Shown here one piece after another: positions 7,918-15,807 of a stretch of 64,000 nt of DNA. Each line of letters opens with the position of its first letter. The stretch's first letter is position 1. Origin of the DNA: an uncultured Clostridia bacterium. GTDB taxonomy: Bacteria > Bacillota > Clostridia > TANB77 > UBA1234. The notes beneath the pieces are model-generated. The model was not told the DNA's origin. It worked only from the letters and a program-made list of their open reading frames with translations, and ran no database searches. The stretch is from positions 62,001-126,000 of the forward strand of contig CAKPEV010000003.1 of NCBI GenBank assembly GCA_934149405.1. The letters run 5' to 3'. The translations under genes and the position numbers were made by a program.

Positions 7918-8589
7918 ATGAAAGAATTAGAGATTGAAAACTTATTAGACACAGACAAAACTATCGCAAAGAAAATTTTTGATGATAAGGAGTTTCCATG
8001 GAATGTTTTGCCGGATATAAAGAACTTTATTTTAGAACTTGGCAAAACGCTTCCAGAAGATGAATTTAATCATCCAAGTGATGATGTATGGATAGCTAAA
8101 TCTGCTAAAGTGTTTCCAACGGCATACATAGGTGGACCATGTATTATAGATGACGAAGCCGAAATAAGACATTGCGCTTTTATTAGAGGTAGTGCAATTG
8201 TTGGTAAAAATGCTGTTGTAGGTAATTCTACAGAGTTAAAAAATGTTATTTTATTTGATAATGTTCAAGTACCTCACTACAATTATGTTGGTGACTCAAT
8301 ACTAGGATACAAGGCTCATATGGGTGCCGGTTCAATCACAAGCAATGTTAAAAGTGATAAAAAACTAGTTAAAGTTTCAGATGGTAATGAAAGAAAAGAT
8401 ACAGGCATGAAAAAGATGGGTGCTATTTTAGGAGATAATGTGGAAATTGGTTGTAACACAGTGCTTTGCCCTGGTACGATCGTTGGAAGAAATAGCATAG
8501 TTTATCCATCTAACATGGTTCGCGGAACAGTTGAGGAGAATAGTATATACAAAGATAGTGAGCATATAGTTAAAAAAATTAAAGAATAG
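7918..8589 (+). CDS. GlmU-like left-handed beta-helix acetyltransferase
   Basis: 223-residue protein with a short helical N-terminus (about 1-60) and hexapeptide repeats forming a left-handed beta-helix (about 75-215: AYIGGPCIIDDEAEIR, AIVGKNAVVG, VEIGCNTVLCPGTIVG). The segment VPHYNYVGDSILGYKAHMGAG matches the acetyltransferase active site of GlmU, including the His and Tyr positions. It lacks the GlmU pyrophosphorylase domain. It lies between glmS and glmM, 9 bp before glmM, so glucosamine-1-phosphate N-acetylation is a reasonable inference. A nucleotidyltransferase-linked or other sugar acyltransferase role remains possible. Confidence 0.75.
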   Translation: MKELEIENLLDTDKTIAKKIFDDKEFPWNVLPDIKNFILELGKTLPEDEFNHPSDDVWIAKSAKVFPTAYIGGPCIIDDEAEIRHCAFIRGSAIVGKNAVVGNSTELKNVILFDNVQVPHYNYVGDSILGYKAHMGAGSITSNVKSDKKLVKVSDGNERKDTGMKKMGAILGDNVEIGCNTVLCPGTIVGRNSIVYPSNMVRGTVEENSIYKDSEHIVKKIKE

Positions 8590-8598
8590 GAGTTTAAT

Positions 8599-9954
8599 AT
8601 GGGAAGATTATTTGGAACAGATGGTGTTAGAGGTATTGCAAATTCAGAGCTTACAATAGAGCTTGCAACAAAATTAGGAAAGGCTGCAGCAATGGCTTTG
8701 TCTAATAATGCAAGACGTAGACCACTTTTTGTTATTGGTATGGATACGAGAATTTCTTCAGAAATGCTTTCATCGTCTATAACAGCTGGACTTTGTTCTG
8801 TGGGAGCAGATGTCCTTCTTTTAGGAGTTGTGCCAACTCCTGCAGTTGCATATCTTATAGGAAAATACAAAGCTGATGCTGGTGTAATGATTTCTGCATC
8901 ACACAACTCAGCTGAATTCAATGGAATAAAAATGTTTAGTGGTGATGGATACAAACTTCCTGATGCACTTGAAGATCAAATTGAAGAAATTATATTTAAT
9001 GATGCATTTTCAAATGAAGTCGTTACCGGAGCAGATGTTGGTAAGGTTTCTTATGCCAAAAATGCCGTAAAAGATTACATAGAGCATTTAAAGAGTACAG
9101 TTCCAGCATCACTTGATGGACTTAACATAGCAGTTGATTGCGCAAATGGTAGTGCTAGTGTTACTGCTGAAACATTATTTAGCCAACTTGGTGCTAATGC
9201 AAAGATTTTGTATAATGAACCTGATGGAATAAATATAAATGAAAATTGTGGCTCTACTCATATAGAAGCACTTGCAAAATATGTCGTTGACAACAAATTA
9301 GACATGGGCGTTGCTTTTGATGGAGATGCTGACAGATGTCTTTGCGTAGATGAAAAAGGAGAGCTAATCGATGGTGACCAAATCATGGCAATATGCTCAA
9401 AAGATATGATGGAAAGAGGCAAACTTGCTAAAAATACTGCCATCGGAACAATTCTTACAAATATGGGGTTTATAAAGTATTGCGAAGCTAATGGAGTAAA
9501 CTTTATAGCAACTAAAGTTGGAGATAAATTCGTATTAGAAGAAATGTTACTTGAAGAATATAATTTTGGTGGTGAGCAATCTGGTCATGTTATATTTAGA
9601 GACTTTGCAACAACAGGCGATGGAGAGTTGACATCAATTCAACTTTTAAGTTTGGTTAAGAGAAGTGGCAAAAAATTATCTGAACTTGCAAAAATAATGA
9701 AGAAATATCCACAAATATCAATAAATGTACCAGTAAAACAAGAAGGAAAAGTTAAATTCTATACAAATAAAGCAGTAAAAGAAGCGATAGATAAGGCAAA
9801 AGAAGAACTATTAGACATCGGAAGAATAGTAGTAAGACCATCTGGAACAGAGCCAAAACTAAGAGTGATGGTTGAATGTGAAGATAAAAAAATTATGAAA
9901 AAAGTAGCCGAAGAAGTCGCAGATGTTGTAAAGAAAGAACTTGGAAGCAACTAG
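8599..9954 (+). CDS. glmM: Phosphoglucosamine mutase
   Basis: Interconverts glucosamine-6-phosphate and glucosamine-1-phosphate. 451 residues, normal length. Begins MGRLFGTDGVRGIAN. Active-site serine loop MISASHNSAEFNGIK, metal-binding DGDADRCL, sugar-binding GGEQSGHVIF, and phosphate-binding RPSGTEPKLRVM near the end. Start follows AGGAG with 9 bp from the acetyltransferase gene, so these two are cotranscribed and probably with glmS. Confidence 0.96.
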   Translation: MGRLFGTDGVRGIANSELTIELATKLGKAAAMALSNNARRRPLFVIGMDTRISSEMLSSSITAGLCSVGADVLLLGVVPTPAVAYLIGKYKADAGVMISASHNSAEFNGIKMFSGDGYKLPDALEDQIEEIIFNDAFSNEVVTGADVGKVSYAKNAVKDYIEHLKSTVPASLDGLNIAVDCANGSASVTAETLFSQLGANAKILYNEPDGININENCGSTHIEALAKYVVDNKLDMGVAFDGDADRCLCVDEKGELIDGDQIMAICSKDMMERGKLAKNTAIGTILTNMGFIKYCEANGVNFIATKVGDKFVLEEMLLEEYNFGGEQSGHVIFRDFATTGDGELTSIQLLSLVKRSGKKLSELAKIMKKYPQISINVPVKQEGKVKFYTNKAVKEAIDKAKEELLDIGRIVVRPSGTEPKLRVMVECEDKKIMKKVAEEVADVVKKELGSN

Positions 9955-10089
9955 CTTATGCATGATAGGTAATATATATGATGGTTATAAAACACGAAAC
10001 TTATTTAGCAATAAAATATCGATTAGAGCAAAATTCTTAATAGTTAGACAGATATTTTATTACTAAGGTTACATAATTTTAAAAGACTA

Positions 10090-10118
10090 TTGAAAAGTTT
10101 GTTATTTTGTGGTAAAAT
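10090..10118 (+). promoter_or_regulatory. Promoter of Cys-rich microprotein pair
   Basis: TTGAAA (10090-10095), 17-bp spacer, TAAAAT (10113-10118), about 40 bp before the first small gene. Confidence 0.65.
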
Positions 10119-10159
10119 AACACTTGCGTGTAAAAGAAAGCGAGAAGGAGGCGTTCTTT

Positions 10160-10291
10160 ATGCAAGGAGAGTATTGCAAAAATTGTGTAAACTTAAGAGG
10201 ATATTCTAACACTGGATACTGGTGTGGCGTAGATAAAGCAGATATAGAAGATGTTTATGATTCTTGTAAGTGTTATGAAGAAGAAGAGTAA
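10160..10291 (+). CDS. 43-residue Cys-rich microprotein
   Basis: Small open frame with an excellent ribosome site (AGAAGGAGGCG) 8 nt upstream. The product begins MQGEYCKNCVNLRGYSNTG and has Cys in the pattern CxxC, then single C at residue 22, then CxC near 36-38, ending in EEEE. No membrane segment. The CxxC...C...C pattern suggests a one-metal knuckle, perhaps zinc. The next gene codes a second protein with the same arrangement, so these look like tandem paralogues. I do not recognise a named family. Native AGA-style composition. Confidence 0.7.
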   Translation: MQGEYCKNCVNLRGYSNTGYWCGVDKADIEDVYDSCKCYEEEE

Positions 10292-10303
10292 GGAGTGATT
10301 TTT

Positions 10304-10429
10304 ATGTTATGTAACAGTTGTGACTGGTATGAAAGCGGAAACGTTGGAAAGGGCCAATGTGGAAACAGAGATAGTGCATATTATGGAGAAGATGTTGACG
10401 GAAGTCAAGCTTGTGGAAAGGCGGAGTAA
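10304..10429 (+). CDS. 41-residue Cys-rich microprotein, paralogue
   Basis: Second small gene, 12 bp after the first, with AAGGAGTG as ribosome site. Product begins MLCNSCDWYESGNVGKGQCG and ends GSQACGKAE. Cysteines at 3, 6, 19 and 37 give CxxC-x12-C-x17-C, close to the spacing in its neighbour. The pair presumably forms one operon from the promoter at 10090. Function unknown; metal binding is inferred from the cysteine pattern only. Confidence 0.7.
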   Translation: MLCNSCDWYESGNVGKGQCGNRDSAYYGEDVDGSQACGKAE

Positions 10430-10896
10430 TTTTATGAAAAATAATATATCTTGTATGGAACTTCACATGCATATTTAGCACTTATGGTACCTAATTTTAG
10501 TAGGTGCTTTAAGTGCTACTTGTGGTGTTTAAAAAGTTTACCTACTAAATATAAGATATATTTATTATAAAATTATAGGCTTATTAAAAGTGTAGGTAGA
10601 TTTAAATACCTGCACTTTTTCGTTACTATTCTGGCTTAAGAATGGAAAGCATGCATAGAATGTAATTATGTTTTATAAAAATGTAACTTGAACTTAAGTG
10701 TGTTCTATAAAAATATTACTGGTCGGTGTTTGTAAGGTATTAAAGCGGAAAAGTAACATTTTTTCTATTGTTCAAGAATAATTAGTTTAGTGATTGACGC
10801 ATGAAAATCGAAACTCAATTCATAGATTTTGTTCTTTCTTAATTGAAGAAATGGCGTAGGTATGATAATATAAATAAAACAAAAAGGAGAATGTAT
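10430..10896 (+). other. Gene-free stretch before hisS
   Basis: Contains a hairpin at 10478-10516 (GCACTTA with TAAGTGC, inner ACCTA with TAGGT), without a T-run, and a proper terminator at 10586-10621. I looked for a T-box leader before hisS and saw no AGGGTGGNACC motif. Nothing else supportable. Confidence 0.5.
10586..10621 (+). terminator. Terminator after microprotein pair
   Basis: AAAAGTGTAGGTA pairs with TACCTGCACTTTT (one mismatch), then T-run. Confidence 0.8.
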
Positions 10897-12210
10897 ATGG
10901 AAAATAAAAGAGTTGAACCCAAAACAATTGCTGGTTTTATGGAATTATTACCAAATGGACAAATATTATTTAATCAAATGATGGACACTATTAAAAAATC
11001 TTATGAAAGTTTTGGCTTTTTGCCGATAGATACACCAATTATAGAGTATTCAGATGTATTGCTTGCAAAAGCTGGTGGCGAAACAGAAAAACAAATTTAT
11101 AGATTTGAAAAAGGCGAAAACGATTTATCACTAAGATTTGACTTAACAGTGCCTCTTGCCAAATATGTATCAGAATATTACGGAAATTTGAGCTTCCCTT
11201 TTAGAAGATATCAAATAGGTAAAGTATATAGAGGTGAAAAGCCACAAAGAGGTAGATATAGAGAGTTTTATCAATGCGACATTGATATAATTGGTGATGG
11301 TGAGATAAGTGTTATAAATGAAGCCGAAATGCCAGCAGTTATATACAAAACATTTAAAAATTTAGGATTTGATAATTTTACAATATACATGAATAATCGT
11401 AAAATTTTAAATGGATTATTTGAAAGTTTGGGACTTAAAGAAAATGCTGCTGATGTTATGAGAATCATTGATAAATTCGACAAAATCGGTGAGGACGGCG
11501 TTAGAGCAGAACTTACAAAAATAGAAGTTAATGAGTCTGCACTAAATAAGATTATTGAATTTATTTTAATAACAGGAACAACTGATGAAAAAGTAAATGC
11601 ACTTAAAAATATAAATATAGAAAACGATTTATTCAAAGAAGGCGTAAGCGAACTTGAAACAGTCGTATCAGCAATCAAAATGTTTGGCGTTCCAGATGAA
11701 TATTTTACTATCGATTTAAAAATTGCAAGAGGACTAGATTATTATACTGGTACAGTATATGAGACATTGCTAAACGATTACAAGAGTTTGGGTAGTATTT
11801 GTTCAGGAGGAAGATATGATAACTTGGCAGAATTCTACACAGACAAAAAGCTTCCTGGAGTTGGAATATCAATAGGTTTAACAAGACTTTTCTTCCAACT
11901 AAACGAAGCTAAACTAATAAAAGCGGAAAGAAATTCAATTGCTAAATTACTAGTTATTTCAATGGATGATGATATAAATGAAGCGTTAAAAGTATCATCA
12001 AAAATAAGAGATGCCGGAATTCAAGTAGAAGTGTATGTTGAAAACAAAAAGCCAAAAGCAAAAATGAAATACGCTGACAAGCTTGCCATACCTTATATTT
12101 TAATAATAGGCGAAGAAGAAAGAGAAACAAAAATATATACACTAAAAGATATGCAAACTGGCGAACAAGAAAAATTAAGTGTGGATGCAATAATAGAAAA
12201 GTTAAAATAA
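10897..12210 (+). CDS. hisS: Histidyl-tRNA synthetase
   Basis: Class II aminoacyl-tRNA synthetase charging tRNA-His. From ATG 10897 it is 437 residues. Motif 2 region YRGEKPQRGRYREFYQCDID, histidine-specific ARGLDYYTGTVYE, and motif 3 (LPGVGISIGLTRLF) are present, followed by the anticodon-binding domain. ATG 10897 is preferred over ATG 10891 because AAGGAGA lies 8 nt before the former. Monocistronic. HisZ is unlikely because the histidine A motif is intact. Confidence 0.95.
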   Translation: MENKRVEPKTIAGFMELLPNGQILFNQMMDTIKKSYESFGFLPIDTPIIEYSDVLLAKAGGETEKQIYRFEKGENDLSLRFDLTVPLAKYVSEYYGNLSFPFRRYQIGKVYRGEKPQRGRYREFYQCDIDIIGDGEISVINEAEMPAVIYKTFKNLGFDNFTIYMNNRKILNGLFESLGLKENAADVMRIIDKFDKIGEDGVRAELTKIEVNESALNKIIEFILITGTTDEKVNALKNINIENDLFKEGVSELETVVSAIKMFGVPDEYFTIDLKIARGLDYYTGTVYETLLNDYKSLGSICSGGRYDNLAEFYTDKKLPGVGISIGLTRLFFQLNEAKLIKAERNSIAKLLVISMDDDINEALKVSSKIRDAGIQVEVYVENKKPKAKMKYADKLAIPYILIIGEEERETKIYTLKDMQTGEQEKLSVDAIIEKLK

Positions 12211-12304
12211 TTCATAATATATAATTTGAAATCTGTGGATGGATATAAACTTTTAATTAATTTGATACCGATTGGATATTAATGGAAAAACAAAATGAGG
12301 TTAC

Positions 12305-12333
12305 TTGCACATTACTTAAAAATGTGTTAAAAT
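12305..12333 (+). promoter_or_regulatory. Promoter of 105-residue orphan
   Basis: TTGCAC, 17-bp spacer, TAAAAT. Confidence 0.7.
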
Positions 12334-12372
12334 AGATAATGTGAAAATTTTTTATTACTGAGGGAGGACATT

Positions 12373-12690
12373 ATGTCGGATACAGTTATTCATGAGCGGA
12401 GCTTAAATATTTCCGGTTTCCAAAATGCTGAAGGAGAGATTCAACGAATAATCAATGAAGAAGCATTCTGTAAGATAAAAGAGGCTTATCTGAAAGGTGC
12501 GGATTTGAAGATTATATTTGAGCAAGTCAACAATGAGAAGAAACATCCGAGTTTTGTGAAGCAAATCTCAAAAAAGAAGCATGCTAGCCTAGAGGAGTTT
12601 GTATGCAGTCAAAGCTCTACGTACGCAAATGTGACGCTCATAACAGCGTTAGATTTAGGAAACAAGTGGCTCTTATTTTTTGAAAAGTGA
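12373..12690 (+). CDS. Hypothetical protein, 105 residues
   Basis: Not recognised. Soluble, charged, mostly helical by eye, no signal peptide, no cysteine motif. Begins MSDTVIHERSLNISGFQ, with a lysine-rich centre (about 55-70: EKKHPSFVKQISKKKH). It has its own promoter, a GGGAGGA ribosome site and a strong terminator, so it is a free-standing unit. Codon choice differs from hisS before it and the ABC operon after it (CGG, GCG and TCC codons), grouping it with the other atypical genes of this window. Confidence 0.7.
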   Translation: MSDTVIHERSLNISGFQNAEGEIQRIINEEAFCKIKEAYLKGADLKIIFEQVNNEKKHPSFVKQISKKKHASLEEFVCSQSSTYANVTLITALDLGNKWLLFFEK

Positions 12691-12710
12691 TTAAAATGCA
12701 TTAGTGTTTT

Positions 12711-12747
12711 AAGTCTGGCAACGTATATTTGTTGCCAGACTTTTTTA
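12711..12747 (+). terminator. Terminator after 105-residue orphan
   Basis: AAGTCTGGCAAC pairs with GTTGCCAGACTT, then T-run. Confidence 0.9.
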
Positions 12748-12967
12748 TATGATATGAAACTTATGTAATTAGAGTTGAATTTTGATGATGTAAATAAAAT
12801 GTTTTAAAAGAATATAATAAATATTTCGTAGTAAGCATACTTTTTATTAGGACAAATTTATAAATTTTAAAAAACGATGAGACTTTTTTGTAAGTTAATT
12901 TGTCTAATTGGTGTATTAGAAAAAATAATGCAAATATATGTTGAAAAATTGTATTTACTGTGATAGC

Positions 12968-12989
12968 ATATCTAGTACAGACTAGATAT
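12968..12989 (+). promoter_or_regulatory. Candidate operator of ABC operon
   Basis: Perfect 9-bp inverted repeat ATATCTAGT-ACAG-ACTAGATAT just upstream of the ribosome site of the first ABC gene and behind a possible TTGAAA/TAGCAT promoter. It has no T-run, so it is not a terminator. A GntR/PadR-type repressor site is a guess; no regulator gene is adjacent. Confidence 0.45.
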
Positions 12990-13003
12990 TATGGGAGGAG
13001 TTT

Positions 13004-13711
13004 ATGGAACCGATTATAGAAGTGAAAAATGTTACTAAGATATATAAAGTTGGCACCGAACGAATAACAGCACTAGACAATGTCAGCTTTACTATAAACA
13101 AAGGTGATTTTTGCTGTTTACTTGGTAGCTCTGGTTCTGGTAAATCAACACTTTTAAACCTTATGGCTGGTATTGAGAAAATTACGAAAGGCGAAATTTT
13201 GATAAAAGGTAAAGATGTATGCAAAATGGGTGAACATCAATTAGCAAAGTTTAGACAGAAATATCTTGGATTCGTGTTTCAATCATATAATTTGTTGCCG
13301 GCTTTGAATGCTATAGAAAATGTTGCATTGCCAATGGTTTTTAAAGAAGTAAAAGCAAAGGAAAGAACTAGAAGAGCTAAAGAGATGCTAATTGCGGTAG
13401 GGTTAAAGGAAAGAATGAAGCATAAACCGAACCAAATGAGTGGTGGACAACAACAGAGAGTTGGTATTGCAAGAGCATTCGTAACGGATCCGGAAATAGT
13501 TTTTGCAGATGAACCTACTGGAAATCTTGATAGTAAAACGGCGAACGAAATAATGGAAATCATAAAGAAAATTGCAACGGAGAGAAAGCAGACGATAGTA
13601 ATGGTTACACACGATGTGAACATGGCGAAATACGCAAATAAAGTTGTTCATATTCATGATGGACATATTGAAAAAATTGTGGAGGTAAATGAAAATGAAA
13701 AAAATAATTAG
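13004..13711 (+). CDS. ABC transporter ATP-binding protein (MacB/LolD type)
   Basis: ATPase of a MacB-type transporter, 235 residues. Walker A GSSGSGKST near residue 44, Q-loop VFQSYNLLP, signature MSGGQQQR and Walker B VFADEPTGNLDS are all present; the last is typical of the LolD/MacB/FtsE branch. It is the first gene of a four-gene unit with a large exported CARDB-like protein, a small membrane protein and an FtsX-fold permease. It overlaps the next gene by 17 bp. A palindromic candidate operator precedes it. Confidence 0.93.
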   Translation: MEPIIEVKNVTKIYKVGTERITALDNVSFTINKGDFCCLLGSSGSGKSTLLNLMAGIEKITKGEILIKGKDVCKMGEHQLAKFRQKYLGFVFQSYNLLPALNAIENVALPMVFKEVKAKERTRRAKEMLIAVGLKERMKHKPNQMSGGQQQRVGIARAFVTDPEIVFADEPTGNLDSKTANEIMEIIKKIATERKQTIVMVTHDVNMAKYANKVVHIHDGHIEKIVEVNENEKNN

Positions 13712-15446
13712 TTTAATTGTTGTAATTACTGTATTAATGACAAGCTTTGTATTAGCAACAGAATCTGACGATTACAAAAATGGTTATAATGCTGGATACA
13801 ATGCCGGCTATAGCGATGGCTCGGATAATGATTATAAACCAAGAGTTCCAAAGTTGATTGTTGTGGAAGACAATAAGATGCCAGAAATTACTGCTGGAGA
13901 AGATTTTACACTAAAGTTTACATACAAAAATGATAGTGAATACACAGCATACAACACTAAGATTACACCAGTTTTTGAAAATAGCATATTAGAATATGAG
14001 AGAGCTACTAGTTATGAAACAACTAGCTCTGTAAAGAAAGACAGAGAAGGCATAGCAACTTTCAATTTAAAGTCAAAAGCTTCTACTAAAAAAGGTATTT
14101 ATGAATTAAAATTCAAAATGGAATATAAGAATAACAGAGATGAAAATTATTCTTCAGAAGGAAGCGTTTTTGTAAAGGTTGTTGCTGAAAAAGTAAAATC
14201 AATAGTAACTGTTGATAGTGCAAGTACAGTACCTGAGAGAGTTTCTGCAGGCGAAAGATTTAATCTTAAGTTTAATATAAATAATATTGGTGATATAGAC
14301 GCGACTGATATGTATGTAAGAATCGGAGGATTAGGTCAAGACGGTTTTATGGCTGTTGATGAAAAGGATTTTTATTACATAGGTAAACTTGCAGCAAAAT
14401 CTACATATACAGCAAGTTTTGATATGATGGCTTCTAAAAATATTACAAAAGGTAATCATTCTTTGACAGCAACTGTTTATTATAAAGATTCTAACGGAGA
14501 ACAAGCAACAGAAGAAAAAACTTTATATATTCTAGATGTTTTAAGCAAAAATGAGAGTGGAGATGAAACATCAGGAAAGCCAAAGATAATGATAGCTTCA
14601 TACTCAACAGATAAAGCAAACATTGTTGCAGGAGATACAATAAACTTCTCATTTAAGTTTACAAACACAAGTAATGACAAATCAATATCAAATATGAAAA
14701 TAACTTTAAGTTCGGATGATGGTGCTTATATGATTACAAAAGGTAGCAATACATTTTATGTAGAAAAATTAGGACCAAAGGAATCTGCTGCAAGAAGTAT
14801 AGAACTTAATGTAAAACAAGATTTGACATCAAAGTCTTACCCAATAAATATTGATTTTGACTATGAAGATAGCAGTTCGAATACATATGTTTCAAAAGAA
14901 GTAATAAACTTACCAATAACAGAGTATTCAAAGTTAGTTATAAATGGTGCTAATGTCATGGATTGCATGATGGGTAGCCAAGCGACATTGTCATTTGACT
15001 ATATAAATATGGGAAAAGCTAAAGTTTCTAATCTAACAGCAAGCGTAGAAGGAGATTTTAAAGCAGTGCAATCGATAAACTACATAGGAAACTTAGATGC
15101 GGGAAATTCTGATTATTACGATATTATGGTTGAACCAATTAAAGAGGGCAATGCAAATGGAGTACTTGTTTTAGCTTTTGAAGATTCTTCGGGAAAAACA
15201 ATAGAAGTTAGAAAAGATTTTTCTTGCTACGTAACACCAGCATATGTGCCAGACGATAATCCAGGTGGAACTGATAATCCTTATCCTATAGATCCAGGTG
15301 GAATCGATACTCCAACAGAAGAAGTTAAAACATATACATGGTGGCAAATTGCCCTATATGGTTTCGGAAGCTTTATAGTTACATTTATTATTGTAAAAAT
15401 AATAACAACGAAAATAGTTAGAAAAAAATTAGAAGATGAAATTTAA
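13695..15446 (+). CDS. Exported CARDB-like adhesion/accessory protein of ABC operon
   Basis: 583 residues: signal peptide (about 1-22), a Gly/Tyr/Asn-rich stretch (NGYNAGYNAGYSDG), then several consecutive Ig-like beta-sandwich repeats of CARDB/COG1361 type (recurring xAGExFxLxFxxxN openings near residues 70, 185 and 310), a Pro/Gly linker and one C-terminal transmembrane helix with a basic tail. Topology: outside with a membrane anchor. ATG 13695 is chosen because GGAGGT at 13681-13686 is 8 nt upstream; ATG 13689 is too close. Such proteins commonly sit between the ATPase and permease genes of MacB-like systems in Clostridia. Substrate unknown. Confidence 0.8.
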   Translation: MKKIISLIVVITVLMTSFVLATESDDYKNGYNAGYNAGYSDGSDNDYKPRVPKLIVVEDNKMPEITAGEDFTLKFTYKNDSEYTAYNTKITPVFENSILEYERATSYETTSSVKKDREGIATFNLKSKASTKKGIYELKFKMEYKNNRDENYSSEGSVFVKVVAEKVKSIVTVDSASTVPERVSAGERFNLKFNINNIGDIDATDMYVRIGGLGQDGFMAVDEKDFYYIGKLAAKSTYTASFDMMASKNITKGNHSLTATVYYKDSNGEQATEEKTLYILDVLSKNESGDETSGKPKIMIASYSTDKANIVAGDTINFSFKFTNTSNDKSISNMKITLSSDDGAYMITKGSNTFYVEKLGPKESAARSIELNVKQDLTSKSYPINIDFDYEDSSSNTYVSKEVINLPITEYSKLVINGANVMDCMMGSQATLSFDYINMGKAKVSNLTASVEGDFKAVQSINYIGNLDAGNSDYYDIMVEPIKEGNANGVLVLAFEDSSGKTIEVRKDFSCYVTPAYVPDDNPGGTDNPYPIDPGGIDTPTEEVKTYTWWQIALYGFGSFIVTFIIVKIITTKIVRKKLEDEI

Positions 15447-15458
15447 GGAGGACTTATT

Positions 15459-15743
15459 ATGGAAGATGTAGTAGTTGATACAGTAGCAACAGCTGATGTT
15501 GCTACAGCTGATTTTATTGCAACGGCTGATGTTGCTAGTGCTAAAAAGGCTATTGAAGGTGGAAATGATATCGCAATTGCTAACAATTATATGGCAGATA
15601 CAGGTTATATTGGTGGAAATGGAATAAATTCAAATCAAGATACAAATACAAGTGCAACAATATTGTGGGTTACAATAGGTGTATGCGTTGCAATCGGTAT
15701 AGCTCTAGGAATTATACTTGGAAGAAAAAGTGCAATGAAATAA
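15459..15743 (+). CDS. Small single-pass membrane protein with ATADV repeats
   Basis: 94 residues. The N-terminus has imperfect repeats of ATADV/ATADF (VATADVATADFIATADVAS), then an Asn/Gly-rich segment, then one C-terminal transmembrane helix (about 66-88, ILWVTIGVCVAIGIALGIIL) and RKSAMK. It lies 12 bp after the CARDB-like gene with an AAGGAGG site, inside the ABC operon. No family recognised. It may be an accessory or anchor component of the transporter; this is inferred from position only. Confidence 0.75.
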   Translation: MEDVVVDTVATADVATADFIATADVASAKKAIEGGNDIAIANNYMADTGYIGGNGINSNQDTNTSATILWVTIGVCVAIGIALGIILGRKSAMK

Positions 15744-15807
15744 AGAATAAAGTGGTTTATAGGTTTTCCATATAAAAACCTAAATCTATTTATACAAGGA
15801 ATAAAAG

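Noticed and set aside
10622..10896. T-box riboswitch before hisS
   Set aside because: No AGGGTGGNACC motif, no specifier-loop stem and no terminator/antiterminator near the start codon.
11271..11678. 135-codon minus-strand frame inside hisS
   Set aside because: Shadow frame of AT-rich coding sequence; no ribosome site or family features.
13004..13711. Identity of the 13004 ATPase as LolD proper
   Set aside because: LolD belongs to diderm lipoprotein export; here the MacB-like permease and CARDB partner in a Gram-positive context make a generic MacB-type label safer.
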